Program-made: the position numbers and the translations under genes
Source of the DNA: Halorubellus sp. JP-L1
GTDB taxonomy: Archaea > Halobacteriota > Halobacteria > Halobacteriales > Natrialbaceae
DNA length: 64,000 bases
NCBI RefSeq assembly: GCF_011440375.1
Contig: NZ_JAAOIR010000001.1
Span: 992,001 to 1,056,000, forward strand
Direction: 5' to 3'
The notes under the pieces: model-generated
Database searches by the model: none
Seen by the model: the letters and a program-made list of their open reading frames with translations, nothing else
Told to the model about the DNA's origin: nothing
Shown: positions 26,410 to 35,615 of the stretch, piece by piece
Layout of the letters: every line of letters starts with the position of its first letter
Position numbering within the stretch: the stretch's first letter is position 1

Positions 26410-27672
26410 ATGTCCGACACGGATCTGACACGTCGGAGGTTGCTGTGTGCGGGTGCATCTCTCGGTGGACTCGGAACGGCGGGCTGCTTACGACTGACGA
26501 GCGATTCGACGGATGCAACGCGTGATGAGGAAGAGCCGACGACGAACTCGACGCGTGATGAAGGGGCCCCATCGGCGAGCGACGACACGCAGACGGTCGA
26601 GACAACCGAGGAATCGACCCAGCAACAGGTGGTCGAACTGTCGCTGAGCCAGCAGTGGAAGCCGGCACTCGGGGGCGACGTCGCGAAATCGACGGCCGAG
26701 TCGTTCTTCCTGATCGAGTCGGACGAGGACGGCTGTCGAGTCGACAGGGTCGACACGAACGGCAAGTCACTGTTTACCGTAACGGCAGGTGGGCTCAATT
26801 ACATGGAGCAGGAGCAACTGGCAATCGGTGACTCGCAGTTATACTTCGGCGGCTATGACGAAGCCGAAGGAGAGAGTTCCGTCTCGACGGGGAGACTGTA
26901 CTGTTGCTCGACGACCGATCCAGGCGAGACGCCAAAGTGGGAAATGACGGTAGACGGAGAGGTGATTTTCGTGGACGCCGCTCCCAACCTCTGTGTGGTG
27001 GGAACGAACTCGTACGACGTGCACTACGAGGGCGAGAACCAAGGGCGAGTCTACGGCGTCGACCCCACGGACGGGACGGTGATGTGGCAGAACGAAACGT
27101 TCGATGCTGCATTCATCGAGGGAGTGGAGCGCGTAGACGAAGGCGTCGTCGTGGGAACGTCCAACCGAGTCATCTTGTTGGACCCTGATACCGGGGACGA
27201 GATGGCCGAACTCAGCGAAAGTGGTGTCTTCGGCGGCGGCATGACACTCTCGGATGGAGTACTCTACACGTCTGACCGCTCGGACCGTGCGATTTCGGTC
27301 GAGTCGGGCGAGACGCTGTGGGAGACCACCGAGCTTCCCGAGACTGTCGATCGAACCGATTGCCTCGTCGCCCGGGACCACGACCAGGTGGTCTTCGGAA
27401 CACGCACGGGCCGGGTCGTGAGCCTCGACAGCGAGACCGGTGCGCTCCGCTGGAAGCAGACGATGCCAGCGAAGGTCACCACGCCACCGAAACGGTGGCG
27501 GGGCTTCGCAGTCGTCGTCGACGACTCGAAGGCGGTTCGCGCGTTCGATCTGAACAACGAAGGCGCTGCGGTCGAATCAGCGTCAACGAAGCCCACTCCC
27601 TTCTGCTTCGTCGGAGACACTGCCTTCTTCGGTGGACTCGACAACACCGGGTACACCGTCGGCGTCGAGTGA
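26410..27672 (+). CDS. Tat-exported lipoprotein with PQQ-like beta-propeller
   Basis: The 420-residue protein starts with a twin-arginine signal and lipobox (RRRLLCAGASLGG ... GTAGC), so it is exported folded and lipid-anchored. A Thr/Asp/Glu-rich linker (about residues 30-75) follows, then repeated PQQ-like propeller blades such as GRVYGVDPTDGTVMWQNE and GRVVSLDSETGALRWKQT. PQQ binding is not proven; many such haloarchaeal propellers are binding or scaffold proteins. It is acidic and Asn/Gln richer than its neighbours, and its codon use is more AT-tolerant, so recent transfer is possible. Confidence 0.88.
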   Translation: MSDTDLTRRRLLCAGASLGGLGTAGCLRLTSDSTDATRDEEEPTTNSTRDEGAPSASDDTQTVETTEESTQQQVVELSLSQQWKPALGGDVAKSTAESFFLIESDEDGCRVDRVDTNGKSLFTVTAGGLNYMEQEQLAIGDSQLYFGGYDEAEGESSVSTGRLYCCSTTDPGETPKWEMTVDGEVIFVDAAPNLCVVGTNSYDVHYEGENQGRVYGVDPTDGTVMWQNETFDAAFIEGVERVDEGVVVGTSNRVILLDPDTGDEMAELSESGVFGGGMTLSDGVLYTSDRSDRAISVESGETLWETTELPETVDRTDCLVARDHDQVVFGTRTGRVVSLDSETGALRWKQTMPAKVTTPPKRWRGFAVVVDDSKAVRAFDLNNEGAAVESASTKPTPFCFVGDTAFFGGLDNTGYTVGVE

Positions 27673-27708
27673 GTGACGACGGACAGGAACAGATAGAGAA
27701 CCGCCGCC

Positions 27709-28029
27709 TCAGAACCGGTCGGTGCGCGCGCTCGCCGTCCACGGGTCCCGCGGCGCGCGGTCGGGGACGCGCGCTTCGCGGCCCTGGAGGCCGCGGACGC
27801 GGCCGGCGAACGTCCAGCGCTCGCCCGCCCAGGACGTCGCCTCGCCCTCCGCAGCCGCCGCCCGTTCGAGGTCCGAGAGGTGCGCACCGACGGCCGCCGC
27901 GATCGCCGCCGCCTCCGCGTCGTCCGCGTCCGCCGGGATCGACAGCGCCGACAGCAGCGACGCCACGTCCGTCGACGCATCCCCGGACTCGTCGGCCGCA
28001 GCCGCGGATCCTGGCTTGTCCTCGGTCAT
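27709..28029 (-). CDS. pccX: Small haloarchaeal acyl-CoA carboxylase subunit PccX-like
   Basis: The 106-residue protein lies directly after pccB (stop and start adjacent at 28029/28030). It begins MTEDKPGS with an acidic Ala-rich segment and then [16 protein letters not shown], which resembles the small third subunit of the haloarchaeal propionyl-CoA carboxylase, present with pccB in other haloarchaea. Its role is probably structural. Apart from its position, the identification rests on the conserved RWTFAGR core. The tail ASARTDRF is variable. Confidence 0.7.
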   Translation of the reverse strand: MTEDKPGSAAAADESGDASTDVASLLSALSIPADADDAEAAAIAAAVGAHLSDLERAAAAEGEATSWAGERWTFAGRVRGLQGREARVPDRAPRDPWTASARTDRF

Positions 28030-29574
28030 CTACAGGGGGATGTTGCCGTGCTTCTTGTCCGGCTGGCTCTCCCGCTTGGTCTTCAGCATCTCCAGGTCGT
28101 CGATGAGGCGCGCACGCGTCTCCACCGGCTCGATGACGTCGTCGAGGAACCCCTTGTCCGTCGCCGTGTAGGGGTTCGCGAACTCCTCGCGGTACTCCTC
28201 GATGAGCTCGTCCCGGAGCTCGTCGGGGTTCTCCGCCTCCGCGAGCTCCTCCCGGTAGAGGATGTTCACCGCGCCCTGCGGCCCCATCACGGCGATCTCG
28301 GCCGTCGGCCACGCGTAGTTCACGTCCGCGCCGAGGTTCTTCGACGCCATCACGCAGTACGCGCCACCGTACGCCTTCCGCGTGATGACCGTCAAGAGCG
28401 GGACGGTCGCCTCGCTGAACGCGTACAGGAGCTTCGCGCCGTGCCGGATGATCCCGCGGTGCTCCTGCTCGGTCCCCGGCATGTACCCGGGGACGTCCAC
28501 GAGCGTCACGATCGGGATGTTGAACGAGTCACAGAACCGCACGAACCGCGATCCCTTCATGGACGCGTCCACCGTCAGCGTGCCGGCGTTCACGCGCGGC
28601 TGGTTCGCGACGATCCCCACCGAGTGCCCGTCGAGGCGACCGAACCCGACGACGATGTTCTTCGCGAAGTTCTCCGCGACCTCCATGAACGACCCCTCGT
28701 CGACCGTCGACGAGATGACGTCCGTCACGTCGTAGGGCTTCTGGGGGCTCTCCGGGACGATGTCGTTGAGTTCCGTCGGGCGACGTTCCGGGTCGTCCCA
28801 CGGCTCGACGCGCGGCGGGTCCTCGACGTTGTTCTGCGGGAGATAGGAGAGGAGGCGCTTGATGCGGTCGAGCGCGTCCTCCTCGTCGTCGCAGTGGAAC
28901 TGCGCGACGCCCGTCTTCGACGTGTGCGTCCCCGCACCACCGAGTTCCTCCTGCGTGACCTCCTCGCCGGTGACCGTCTTGATCACGCCGGGGCCAGTGA
29001 TGTACATGTGGCTGGTCTCGTCGACCATGAAGATGAAGTCCGTAATCGACGGCGAGTACACCGCCCCGCCGGCGCACGGCCCCATGATCGCGGAGATCTG
29101 CGGGACGACGCCGCTGGCCTGCTGGTTCCGGTGGAAGATGTCCGTGAACCCCGCGAGTGACTTCACGCCCTCCTGGATGCGGGCGCCCGCGGAGTCGTTG
29201 AGGCCGACGATGGGCGCACCGACCTCCATCGCCATGTCCATCACCTTCGTCACCTTCTCCGCGAACACCTCGCCGAGGCTCCCGCCGAACACCGTGAAGT
29301 CGTGCGCGAACACGAACACCTTCCGGCCGTCGACGTCGCCGTAGCCCGTCACGACGCCGTCGCCGAGGATCTGCTTTTCCTCCATCCCGAAGTTGTGGGC
29401 GTTGTGCGTGCGGAGTTGGTCGAACTCGTGGAACGTCCCGTCGTCGAGGAAGTACTCGATGCGCTCGCGAGCCGTCATCTTCCCCTTCTCGTGCTGGGAC
29501 TCGATGCGGTCCTCGCCACCGCCGAGCAGCGCCTCCTCGCGCATTTCCTCGAGTTCCTCGATGCGGTCCTCCAT
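28030..29574 (-). CDS. pccB: Propionyl/acetyl-CoA carboxylase carboxyltransferase subunit
   Basis: The 514-residue protein has the two crotonase-like halves of the acyl-CoA carboxyltransferase: MTARERIEYFLDDGTF, GLNDSAGARIQEG and MGPCAGGAVYSPS in the N-half, then VDVPGYMPGTEQEHRGIIRHGAKLLY and RKAYGGAYCVM in the C-half. It transfers the carboxyl group from biotin on PccA to propionyl-CoA (or acetyl-CoA). The ATG at 29572-29574 is chosen over a GTG 15 bases upstream. It is directly followed by pccX and separated by 7.7 kb from pccA. Full length for the family. Confidence 0.95.
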   Translation of the reverse strand: MEDRIEELEEMREEALLGGGEDRIESQHEKGKMTARERIEYFLDDGTFHEFDQLRTHNAHNFGMEEKQILGDGVVTGYGDVDGRKVFVFAHDFTVFGGSLGEVFAEKVTKVMDMAMEVGAPIVGLNDSAGARIQEGVKSLAGFTDIFHRNQQASGVVPQISAIMGPCAGGAVYSPSITDFIFMVDETSHMYITGPGVIKTVTGEEVTQEELGGAGTHTSKTGVAQFHCDDEEDALDRIKRLLSYLPQNNVEDPPRVEPWDDPERRPTELNDIVPESPQKPYDVTDVISSTVDEGSFMEVAENFAKNIVVGFGRLDGHSVGIVANQPRVNAGTLTVDASMKGSRFVRFCDSFNIPIVTLVDVPGYMPGTEQEHRGIIRHGAKLLYAFSEATVPLLTVITRKAYGGAYCVMASKNLGADVNYAWPTAEIAVMGPQGAVNILYREELAEAENPDELRDELIEEYREEFANPYTATDKGFLDDVIEPVETRARLIDDLEMLKTKRESQPDKKHGNIPL

Positions 29575-29719
29575 CGTCACGGCGACCACCTAGTCATTGG
29601 AGGAATCGACGCCCACCGGCGACTAAAGGTTTCCCGTTAATCACACCGAAACGGGTACGACGATCGTCGACGTCGAACGACTACGAGTCAGGGTTCGACT
29701 GCCGCGCTCGAACCGTCGG

Positions 29720-31132
29720 TCAGTGCTCGGCGGGTCCGCTCGGCCGTCGGCGGGCGACGCCGGCGACGAGGGCTGCGGCGACGACGACGGCAGCGACGGC
29801 GACCTGCCACGTCGGCGCGTCGACGCCCGCCGCGTCGAGGAGCCCGACGCCGAGCGTGAACAGGAGGAACGGCGGGAGCGCGACGCCGATGAGTACGCGC
29901 CAGGCGTCCCCGAGCCCCGTCGTGTACCGCGTTCCGGTAGCGAACTCCTCGACGGCGTCCGCGCCGACGACCCACGCCGCGAACACGACGAACGCGAGCA
30001 GGCCCGTCGTGAGGACGACGTCGACGACGGGACCGGCGAGTGCACTGAAAAGCGACGGCGAGAACGCACTCGCGGCTCCGGTGACGAGCACGACCGCCGC
30101 CACGCCGGTTGTCGCGCGCTTCCGGTCGAGGTCGCGTTCGTCGACGAGGTACGCGACGACGATCTCGAGCATGCTGATCGAGGAGGAGAGCGCGGCGAGC
30201 GCGACGACCGCGAAGAACCCGACGGCCAGCAGCGTGCCGTAGGGGAGGGTCGCGAACGCGGTGGCGACGCCGACGAACAGCGCGCCGGGGCCGCTCGTCG
30301 CGACGTCCACGCCGGGCGTCGAGAACAGGAGCGGGAACACGACGAGGCCGGCGAGCACGCCGAGACCGGTGTTCAGGACGGCGACCATGGTTGCGTCGGC
30401 GGGGAGCGAGCGGTCCTCGCCGACGTAGCTCGCGTACGTGATCATCGTGCCCGCGCCGACGGAGAGCGTGAACAGCGCCTGTCCGGCGGCGGCGAGGGCG
30501 ACGTCGACGGCGTTCTCCTGGATGGTCGCGAGGTCGAACGCGAGGTAGAACGCGTAGGCGTCGCCGGCGCCGGCGAGGCCGCTCGCCCACGCTGCCATCC
30601 CGACGAGGACGATCGCGATGACGGGCATCATGACGGTCGTGGCGCGCTCGATGCCGTCGCGGACGCCGCCGTAGACGACGCCCGCGGTCGCCGCGAGGAA
30701 CGCGACGTGGAACGCGGCGGCCTCGGGGCCGTACGCGATCGAGTCGAAGTACGCGCCGGGGGCGTCGAAGTACGCGCCGGTCGGTGACGCGACGAGGTAC
30801 CGGAGGATCCATCCGCCGACGACGCTGTAGAACGAGAGGAGGACGACGCCGGCGACGACGCTCAGGAGGCCGACGTGCCCCCAGTTCCGCGACCCGGAGA
30901 GCTCTCGAAGCGCGCCGACGGGGCTCTTGCGCGACCGACGCCCGAGGACGAACTCCGCGAGGAGTCCGGGGACGCCGACCGCGAGGACGATACCGAGGTA
31001 GACGACGAGGAACGCGCTCCCGCCGTTCTCCGCTGTCATCCACGGGAACCGCCAGAGGTTCCCGAGGCCGACCGCACTCCCCACGGCGGCGAGAACGAAT
31101 CCGATGCGACCCGTCCAGGATTCACGTGCCAT
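29720..31132 (-). CDS. Na+-dependent NSS-family (SNF) transporter
   Basis: The 470-residue protein has about 11-12 membrane helices of the LeuT fold. TM1 has AVGSAVGLGNLWRFPW, the unwound Na+/substrate site including the extracellular-gate Arg. Further NSS features are GGWILRYL, the TM6-region GQALFTLSVGAGTMITYASY and the TM8-region LAALSSSISMLEI. It imports a small solute (amino acid-like) with Na+. The ATG at 31130-31132 begins MARESWTGRIG, a normal start. A second NSS gene lies directly upstream on the same strand. Substrate unknown. Confidence 0.9.
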   Translation of the reverse strand: MARESWTGRIGFVLAAVGSAVGLGNLWRFPWMTAENGGSAFLVVYLGIVLAVGVPGLLAEFVLGRRSRKSPVGALRELSGSRNWGHVGLLSVVAGVVLLSFYSVVGGWILRYLVASPTGAYFDAPGAYFDSIAYGPEAAAFHVAFLAATAGVVYGGVRDGIERATTVMMPVIAIVLVGMAAWASGLAGAGDAYAFYLAFDLATIQENAVDVALAAAGQALFTLSVGAGTMITYASYVGEDRSLPADATMVAVLNTGLGVLAGLVVFPLLFSTPGVDVATSGPGALFVGVATAFATLPYGTLLAVGFFAVVALAALSSSISMLEIVVAYLVDERDLDRKRATTGVAAVVLVTGAASAFSPSLFSALAGPVVDVVLTTGLLAFVVFAAWVVGADAVEEFATGTRYTTGLGDAWRVLIGVALPPFLLFTLGVGLLDAAGVDAPTWQVAVAAVVVAAALVAGVARRRPSGPAEH

Positions 31133-31266
31133 TGGTACCCAACGGCGCGCCCCCACCAAAGTACGTTACGGACCGGCGATTCGTCAGCGTTCGATTATCA
31201 CGGTTCTTGCGGCCAGTATTGACGGTTCCCGGACGAACGAATACGCCTCCTCGAACGAACGGTGAA

Positions 31267-31365
31267 GAATCGTCGACGAACCGATTCGAGCGTCGGTCCG
31301 GAATCGTCGACGAACCGATTCGAGCGTCGGTCCGGAATCGTCGACGAACCGGTTCGAGCGTCGCC
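31267..31365. repeat. Three tandem 34-bp repeats with hairpin potential
   Basis: Units start at 31267, 31301 and 31335. Copies 1 and 2 are identical over 34 bases; copy 3 is shorter (to about 31365) with changes near its end. Each contains GAATCG...CGATTC (the third CGGTTC), a six-base inverted repeat with a nine-base loop. The array ends just before the stop codon of the transporter at 31366, in the gap between two transporter genes, so it may act in termination. Confidence 0.9.
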
Positions 31366-32805
31366 TCAGACGCCGTGGCCGGCGACGCGCCGGGCACCGC
31401 CGACGAGGACGACCGCGATGGCGACGGCGAGGGCGACGACGACCGGCATCGACGACAGGACCGCCGGGTCGAGGACGCCGGCGGTCACGAGGATGGTCTT
31501 GACGCCGAGGACGAGCGTGACGGTGAGCGCGAGCACGACGACGGTACGGAGCGCCCACAGCCACGCGAGCCCGAGCGTCTCGCTCCCGCCGGAGCCGCGC
31601 GCGAGTTCGCGAGTCGAACGCGCGCCCTGCGTCCAGCCGACGACGACGGCGACGCCGAGACCGACGAGCGGGAGGAAGAGGTTGTACGCGAGAACGTTGT
31701 ACCAGTCGAGCGCGCCGACGCCGTTGAACGAGAATCCCCAGGCGGTCGGGGCACCGAGCAGGAAGATCCCGGCGCCGAGGACGGTGGCGACCGGCTTGCG
31801 GTCGCGACTGGTGTTCTCGACGACGTACGCAACGACGACCTCGAGGAGCGAGATCGCAGAGGAGAGCGCGGCGAGCAGGAGGACGAGGAAGAACAACAGC
31901 CCGAGGACGCCGCCGGCGGGGAGGGTCGCGAACGCGGCCGCCATCGACTCGAAAACCGCGCCGGTGCCCGCGGTGTCGAACCCGATGCCCTCCGCGGCGA
32001 GGACGGGGAAGACGACGAGGCCAGCGAGCACGCCGACGACCGTGTTCAGGACGACGATAATGGCGCCGTCCGCGGGCAGCGAGTCGTCGTCGCCGAGGTA
32101 GCTCGCGTACGTCACCATCGCACCCATCCCGAGGCTGAGCGTGAAGAACGCCTGCCCGACGGCGTTCGGGAGGACGTCCGGGAGGTTCGCCGCGAGCGTC
32201 CCGAGGTCGGGATCGAGGTAGTACGCGTACCCGTCGGCGACGCCCGGGAGCGTGCTCGCCCACGCGGCGAGCGCGACGAGGATGACGACGATGCTCGGCA
32301 CCATCACCTTCGTTCCGAGCTCGATGCCGTCCTCGACGCCGAGCGCGACGATGCCGACGACGAGCGCCATGAACACGAAGTGCAGCGCGAGCGCGCCCGG
32401 ACCGACCGCGATCGAGTCGAAGTACGCCGACGGGTCCCCGAAGTACGCGCCCGTGAGACTCCCTCCGGCGTACCGGAGCACCCACCCGCCGACGACGCTG
32501 TAGAACGAGAGGATCCAGAACGCGACGAAGACGCCGGCGCCGCCGACGACGCCCCACGAGCCACCGGCGTACTCGCGGAACGCGTCCACGGGATTCTTCT
32601 CGGTGTTGCGGCCGACGACGAACTCCGCGAGCAGCGCGGGGAACCCGATCAGGAAGACGGCGGCGAGGTAGACGACGAGGAACGCGGCCCCGCCGTTGTT
32701 CGCGGCCTGGAACGGGAACTGCCAGATGTTCCCGAGGCCGACTGCGCTCCCGACCGCGGCGAGGATGAACCCGACGCGGCTACTCCACGTTTCTCTCTCC
32801 GCCAT
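31366..32805 (-). CDS. Na+-dependent NSS-family (SNF) transporter
   Basis: The 479-residue protein is a paralogue of the gene at 29720, with the same helix order and motifs such as GQAFFTLSLGMGAMVTYASY and LAALSSAISLLEV. TM1 reads AVGSAVGLGNIWQFPF: the Arg that in LeuT forms the extracellular gate with a TM10 Asp is Gln here, so gating or specificity may differ from its neighbour. A TATA-like CGTTTAGGG lies about 25-30 bases upstream of the ATG at 32803-32805. The C-terminus is separated from the next gene by the 34-bp repeat array. Confidence 0.9.
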   Translation of the reverse strand: MAERETWSSRVGFILAAVGSAVGLGNIWQFPFQAANNGGAAFLVVYLAAVFLIGFPALLAEFVVGRNTEKNPVDAFREYAGGSWGVVGGAGVFVAFWILSFYSVVGGWVLRYAGGSLTGAYFGDPSAYFDSIAVGPGALALHFVFMALVVGIVALGVEDGIELGTKVMVPSIVVILVALAAWASTLPGVADGYAYYLDPDLGTLAANLPDVLPNAVGQAFFTLSLGMGAMVTYASYLGDDDSLPADGAIIVVLNTVVGVLAGLVVFPVLAAEGIGFDTAGTGAVFESMAAAFATLPAGGVLGLLFFLVLLLAALSSAISLLEVVVAYVVENTSRDRKPVATVLGAGIFLLGAPTAWGFSFNGVGALDWYNVLAYNLFLPLVGLGVAVVVGWTQGARSTRELARGSGGSETLGLAWLWALRTVVVLALTVTLVLGVKTILVTAGVLDPAVLSSMPVVVALAVAIAVVLVGGARRVAGHGV

Positions 32806-33063
32806 CTCTCTTCGCTCGCCGCGGCTGAGCCCTAAACGTGGCGGTTGTTTCTTCCGACACTTGGAGCGAAGATACCAGAACGATCGAGGACCACAACCGA
32901 GTTCGGACTGGACGGCCGAGAACGACCATCGAGTTTGAACGGGGCACTCGAGACCTCGAACGCGCTCGAACGAACCGTTCCGGACGTCAGCACATGATCG
33001 ACTGGAGCGGTCCTCGGGTCCCCAGCCAGAAGCATCATACGAACCGAGTCCATTCTACGACCA

Positions 33064-34794
33064 ATGATAGACGGCTTGCTGCCGTTCGTCTACACCGCGT
33101 CGGCGGTGCTGACGGGCGGACTCGCCGTTCTCACCTGGCGGAATCAGCACAGCGACGGGTCGCGAGCGCTCACCGGAATCCTCGCCGGGATCACGTTCTG
33201 GCTGGTCGCCATCGTCGCGGCCGAGACGACGACGGCGCTCGCTCCGAGACTCCAGTGGGCGGCCATCACGTTCCTCGGGACCGGGCTCACCGTCGCCTTC
33301 CTGTTCCTGTTCGCGCTCCGGTACGCCGGGTACGTGGACGTCCTCGCGGGGCGACGCGCGCTCGTCCTCGCCGTCCATCCCGTCGCGATCGCGCTCCTCG
33401 CACTCACGAGCCAGGGCTCGGGCGTCGAACTGTTCGGCGTCGGCGGGCACGAACTCCTCTACGAGTACGTCGACATGGCCGCGTACGACGACGGCAGCAT
33501 CGAGTGGGCGTGGGGGTTCTGGGTTCACGTCGCGTACGCGTACGTCCTCGTCGCCGCGAGCTCCGTCCTCATCCTCAAGACGACGCTCACGTCGAACGAC
33601 ACGTACCGCTGGCAGAGCGTGACCGTCGGGATCGCCATCCTCGTCCCGTGGCTCGCGGACGTCGTCGAGTTCCTCCTCTTCGAGAACGTCAACGGCCTGC
33701 TCGCGCTCGGATTCGGCGTTTCCGGTATCCTCCTCGCGCTCTCCGTCCATCGCTTCGAACTGTCGAACGTCACGCCCGTCGCACGCCCCGTCGTGATGGA
33801 GGCCGTCGCCGACGGCGTCCTCGTCGTCGGCGCCCACGGCCGCATCGTCGACCTGAACAGTCGCGCACGCGACCTCCTCGACCTCGACGAGGACGCGCTC
33901 GGTGCGGACGCATTCACGGTTCTCCCTGGCGCATTCGACGCGTTCGAGGACCCCGAGACGGCACCCACGCGAGAGCGCGTCACGTACGACTCGCGGACGC
34001 TCGAGGTGGAGACGACGCCGTTCGGCGACGACGACGAGACCGGGCGCGTGTTCGTCGTCCGCGACGTCACCGAACAGCACGCGTACCGGACGGAGCTCGA
34101 GCGGAAGACCGAGCGCCTCGACCGGTTCGCGAGCGTCGTCAGCCACGACCTCCGGAACCCGCTCTCGGTCGCGAAGGGGTACGCCGACATCGCCGAAGAG
34201 ACCGGGGACCCGGACGCGTTCGCGGAAGTGCACGCGGCCCACGACCGCATGGAGTCGCTCATCGAGGACGTCCTCCTGATGGCGCGCGAAGGCGAGACGT
34301 CGACCGACCCGGAACCCGTCGCGCTCGCGGACCTCGCCGAGCGCGCGTGGGCGACCGTCGACACCGCGAACGCGACGCTCGACGCGTCGGCCGCCGACGG
34401 CGCCATCCTACACGCGGACCCGGACCGGACCGTCCAGCTGTTCGAGAACCTCTTCCGGAATTCGGTCGAGCACGGGGGGCCGGACGTCGCCGTATCCGTC
34501 GGCGTCCTCGACGACGCGGGGTTCTACGTCGCCGACGACGGCACCGGCATCGACCCGGACGTCCGCGACGACCTCTTCGAGACGGGCGTCACGGGCGGCG
34601 ACGGCACGGGCCTCGGGCTCGCCATCGTCGACCGCATCGCCGACGCCCACGGCTGGACGGTGACCGCGACCGACGGCACCGACGGCGGCGCGCGATTCGA
34701 GTTCCGCGGCGTCGACACCGACCCGAACACTCCCGACGCCGGCCCAGGCGCTCCCGACGCCGACCGGACCGCGGACGACGCAGTGTCGACGTGA
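33064..34794 (+). CDS. Membrane histidine kinase with PAS domain
   Basis: The 576-residue protein has seven N-terminal membrane segments (about residues 5-235, the haloarchaeal 7TM sensor region). A PAS-like domain follows (about 245-340, ADGVLVVGAHGRIVDLNSRA). Then come the H-box FASVVSHDLRNPL with the phosphorylated His, and the ATPase domain with N-box FRNSVEHGG, G1 DDGTGID and G2 GTGLGLAIV. No receiver domain or partner response regulator is nearby. It is an orphan sensor kinase; the stimulus cannot be read from sequence. The 258-base gap upstream holds no gene. Confidence 0.92.
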   Translation: MIDGLLPFVYTASAVLTGGLAVLTWRNQHSDGSRALTGILAGITFWLVAIVAAETTTALAPRLQWAAITFLGTGLTVAFLFLFALRYAGYVDVLAGRRALVLAVHPVAIALLALTSQGSGVELFGVGGHELLYEYVDMAAYDDGSIEWAWGFWVHVAYAYVLVAASSVLILKTTLTSNDTYRWQSVTVGIAILVPWLADVVEFLLFENVNGLLALGFGVSGILLALSVHRFELSNVTPVARPVVMEAVADGVLVVGAHGRIVDLNSRARDLLDLDEDALGADAFTVLPGAFDAFEDPETAPTRERVTYDSRTLEVETTPFGDDDETGRVFVVRDVTEQHAYRTELERKTERLDRFASVVSHDLRNPLSVAKGYADIAEETGDPDAFAEVHAAHDRMESLIEDVLLMAREGETSTDPEPVALADLAERAWATVDTANATLDASAADGAILHADPDRTVQLFENLFRNSVEHGGPDVAVSVGVLDDAGFYVADDGTGIDPDVRDDLFETGVTGGDGTGLGLAIVDRIADAHGWTVTATDGTDGGARFEFRGVDTDPNTPDAGPGAPDADRTADDAVST

Positions 34795-34831
34795 GCGCGC
34801 TCGCCAGTTCCTCGGGACCGCCAGTGCCCGC

Positions 34832-35536
34832 TCAGGCTTCGCCGTAGACGGGGACGGCCGCGCCACTCGTCACGGACGCCGCGTCCGACGCCAGGAAACA
34901 GATGACGTCCGCGACGTCCGCGGGATCCACCCAATCGTCGCTCGCCTCCATCATCTCGCGGTTCATCGGCGTGTCGAGCACGCTCGGCATGACGGCGTTC
35001 GCGCGCACGTCGCCGAGTTCCTCCTCGGCGATCGTCTCCGTGAGCGTCCTGACGCCCGCCTTCGACGCCCGATACGGGCCGTCGCCCTCGCCGCCCTCCA
35101 GGGACGACCGCGACGAGATCGAGACGATCGCGCCCTCGGTCTCGCGGAGGTGGGGGACGGCGTGCTTGCTCGCGAGGAACATCGACTTGAGATTGACGTC
35201 GAACAGGAACTCGAACTCGTCGACGTCCGTGTCCGCGACGTCGTCGCCACCGCGCCACGTCCCCGCGACGTTACAGAGCACGTCGACGCGCCCGTGGTCC
35301 GCGACGACCGACTCGAAGCAGTCCGCGACGGCGTCCTCCTCGGTCAGGTCCGCCTGGTAGAACGCCGTTGCGTCGTCCGGGTCCAAGAGGGCGTCCTCGT
35401 GACTCGGCTCGCGCACGTCCACGGCCGCGACGGTCGCGCCCGCGTCCCGGAACGCGTCCACGACCGCACTCCCGAGCGCGCCCGACGCACCGGTCACGAC
35501 CGCGACCTGCTCGCTGAAGTCGAACTCGACTGGCAT
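34832..35536 (-). CDS. Short-chain dehydrogenase/reductase
   Basis: The 234-residue classical SDR has TGASGALGSAV (cofactor loop), NVAGTW (NNAG-like), the catalytic Ser of VSISSRSS and YRASK (YxxxK). Asp near residue 41 after AAVDVREP suggests NAD preference. The family reduces or oxidises alcohols, sugars and acyl groups; no substrate clue here. Convergent with the histidine kinase. The ATG at 35534-35536 starts MPVEFDFSEQVAVVTG, normal for the family. Confidence 0.9.
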   Translation of the reverse strand: MPVEFDFSEQVAVVTGASGALGSAVVDAFRDAGATVAAVDVREPSHEDALLDPDDATAFYQADLTEEDAVADCFESVVADHGRVDVLCNVAGTWRGGDDVADTDVDEFEFLFDVNLKSMFLASKHAVPHLRETEGAIVSISSRSSLEGGEGDGPYRASKAGVRTLTETIAEEELGDVRANAVMPSVLDTPMNREMMEASDDWVDPADVADVICFLASDAASVTSGAAVPVYGEA

Positions 35537-35615
35537 ACCTTACAGGACGGTCCGATTCGTGAAATGCCTCGGGGTCGTCGACCGCGCCGGGGTCGAACCG
35601 TCCACGCAACATCGT

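Noticed and set aside
31267-31365. CRISPR array
   Set aside because: Units are contiguous with no unique spacers, and no cas genes are present.
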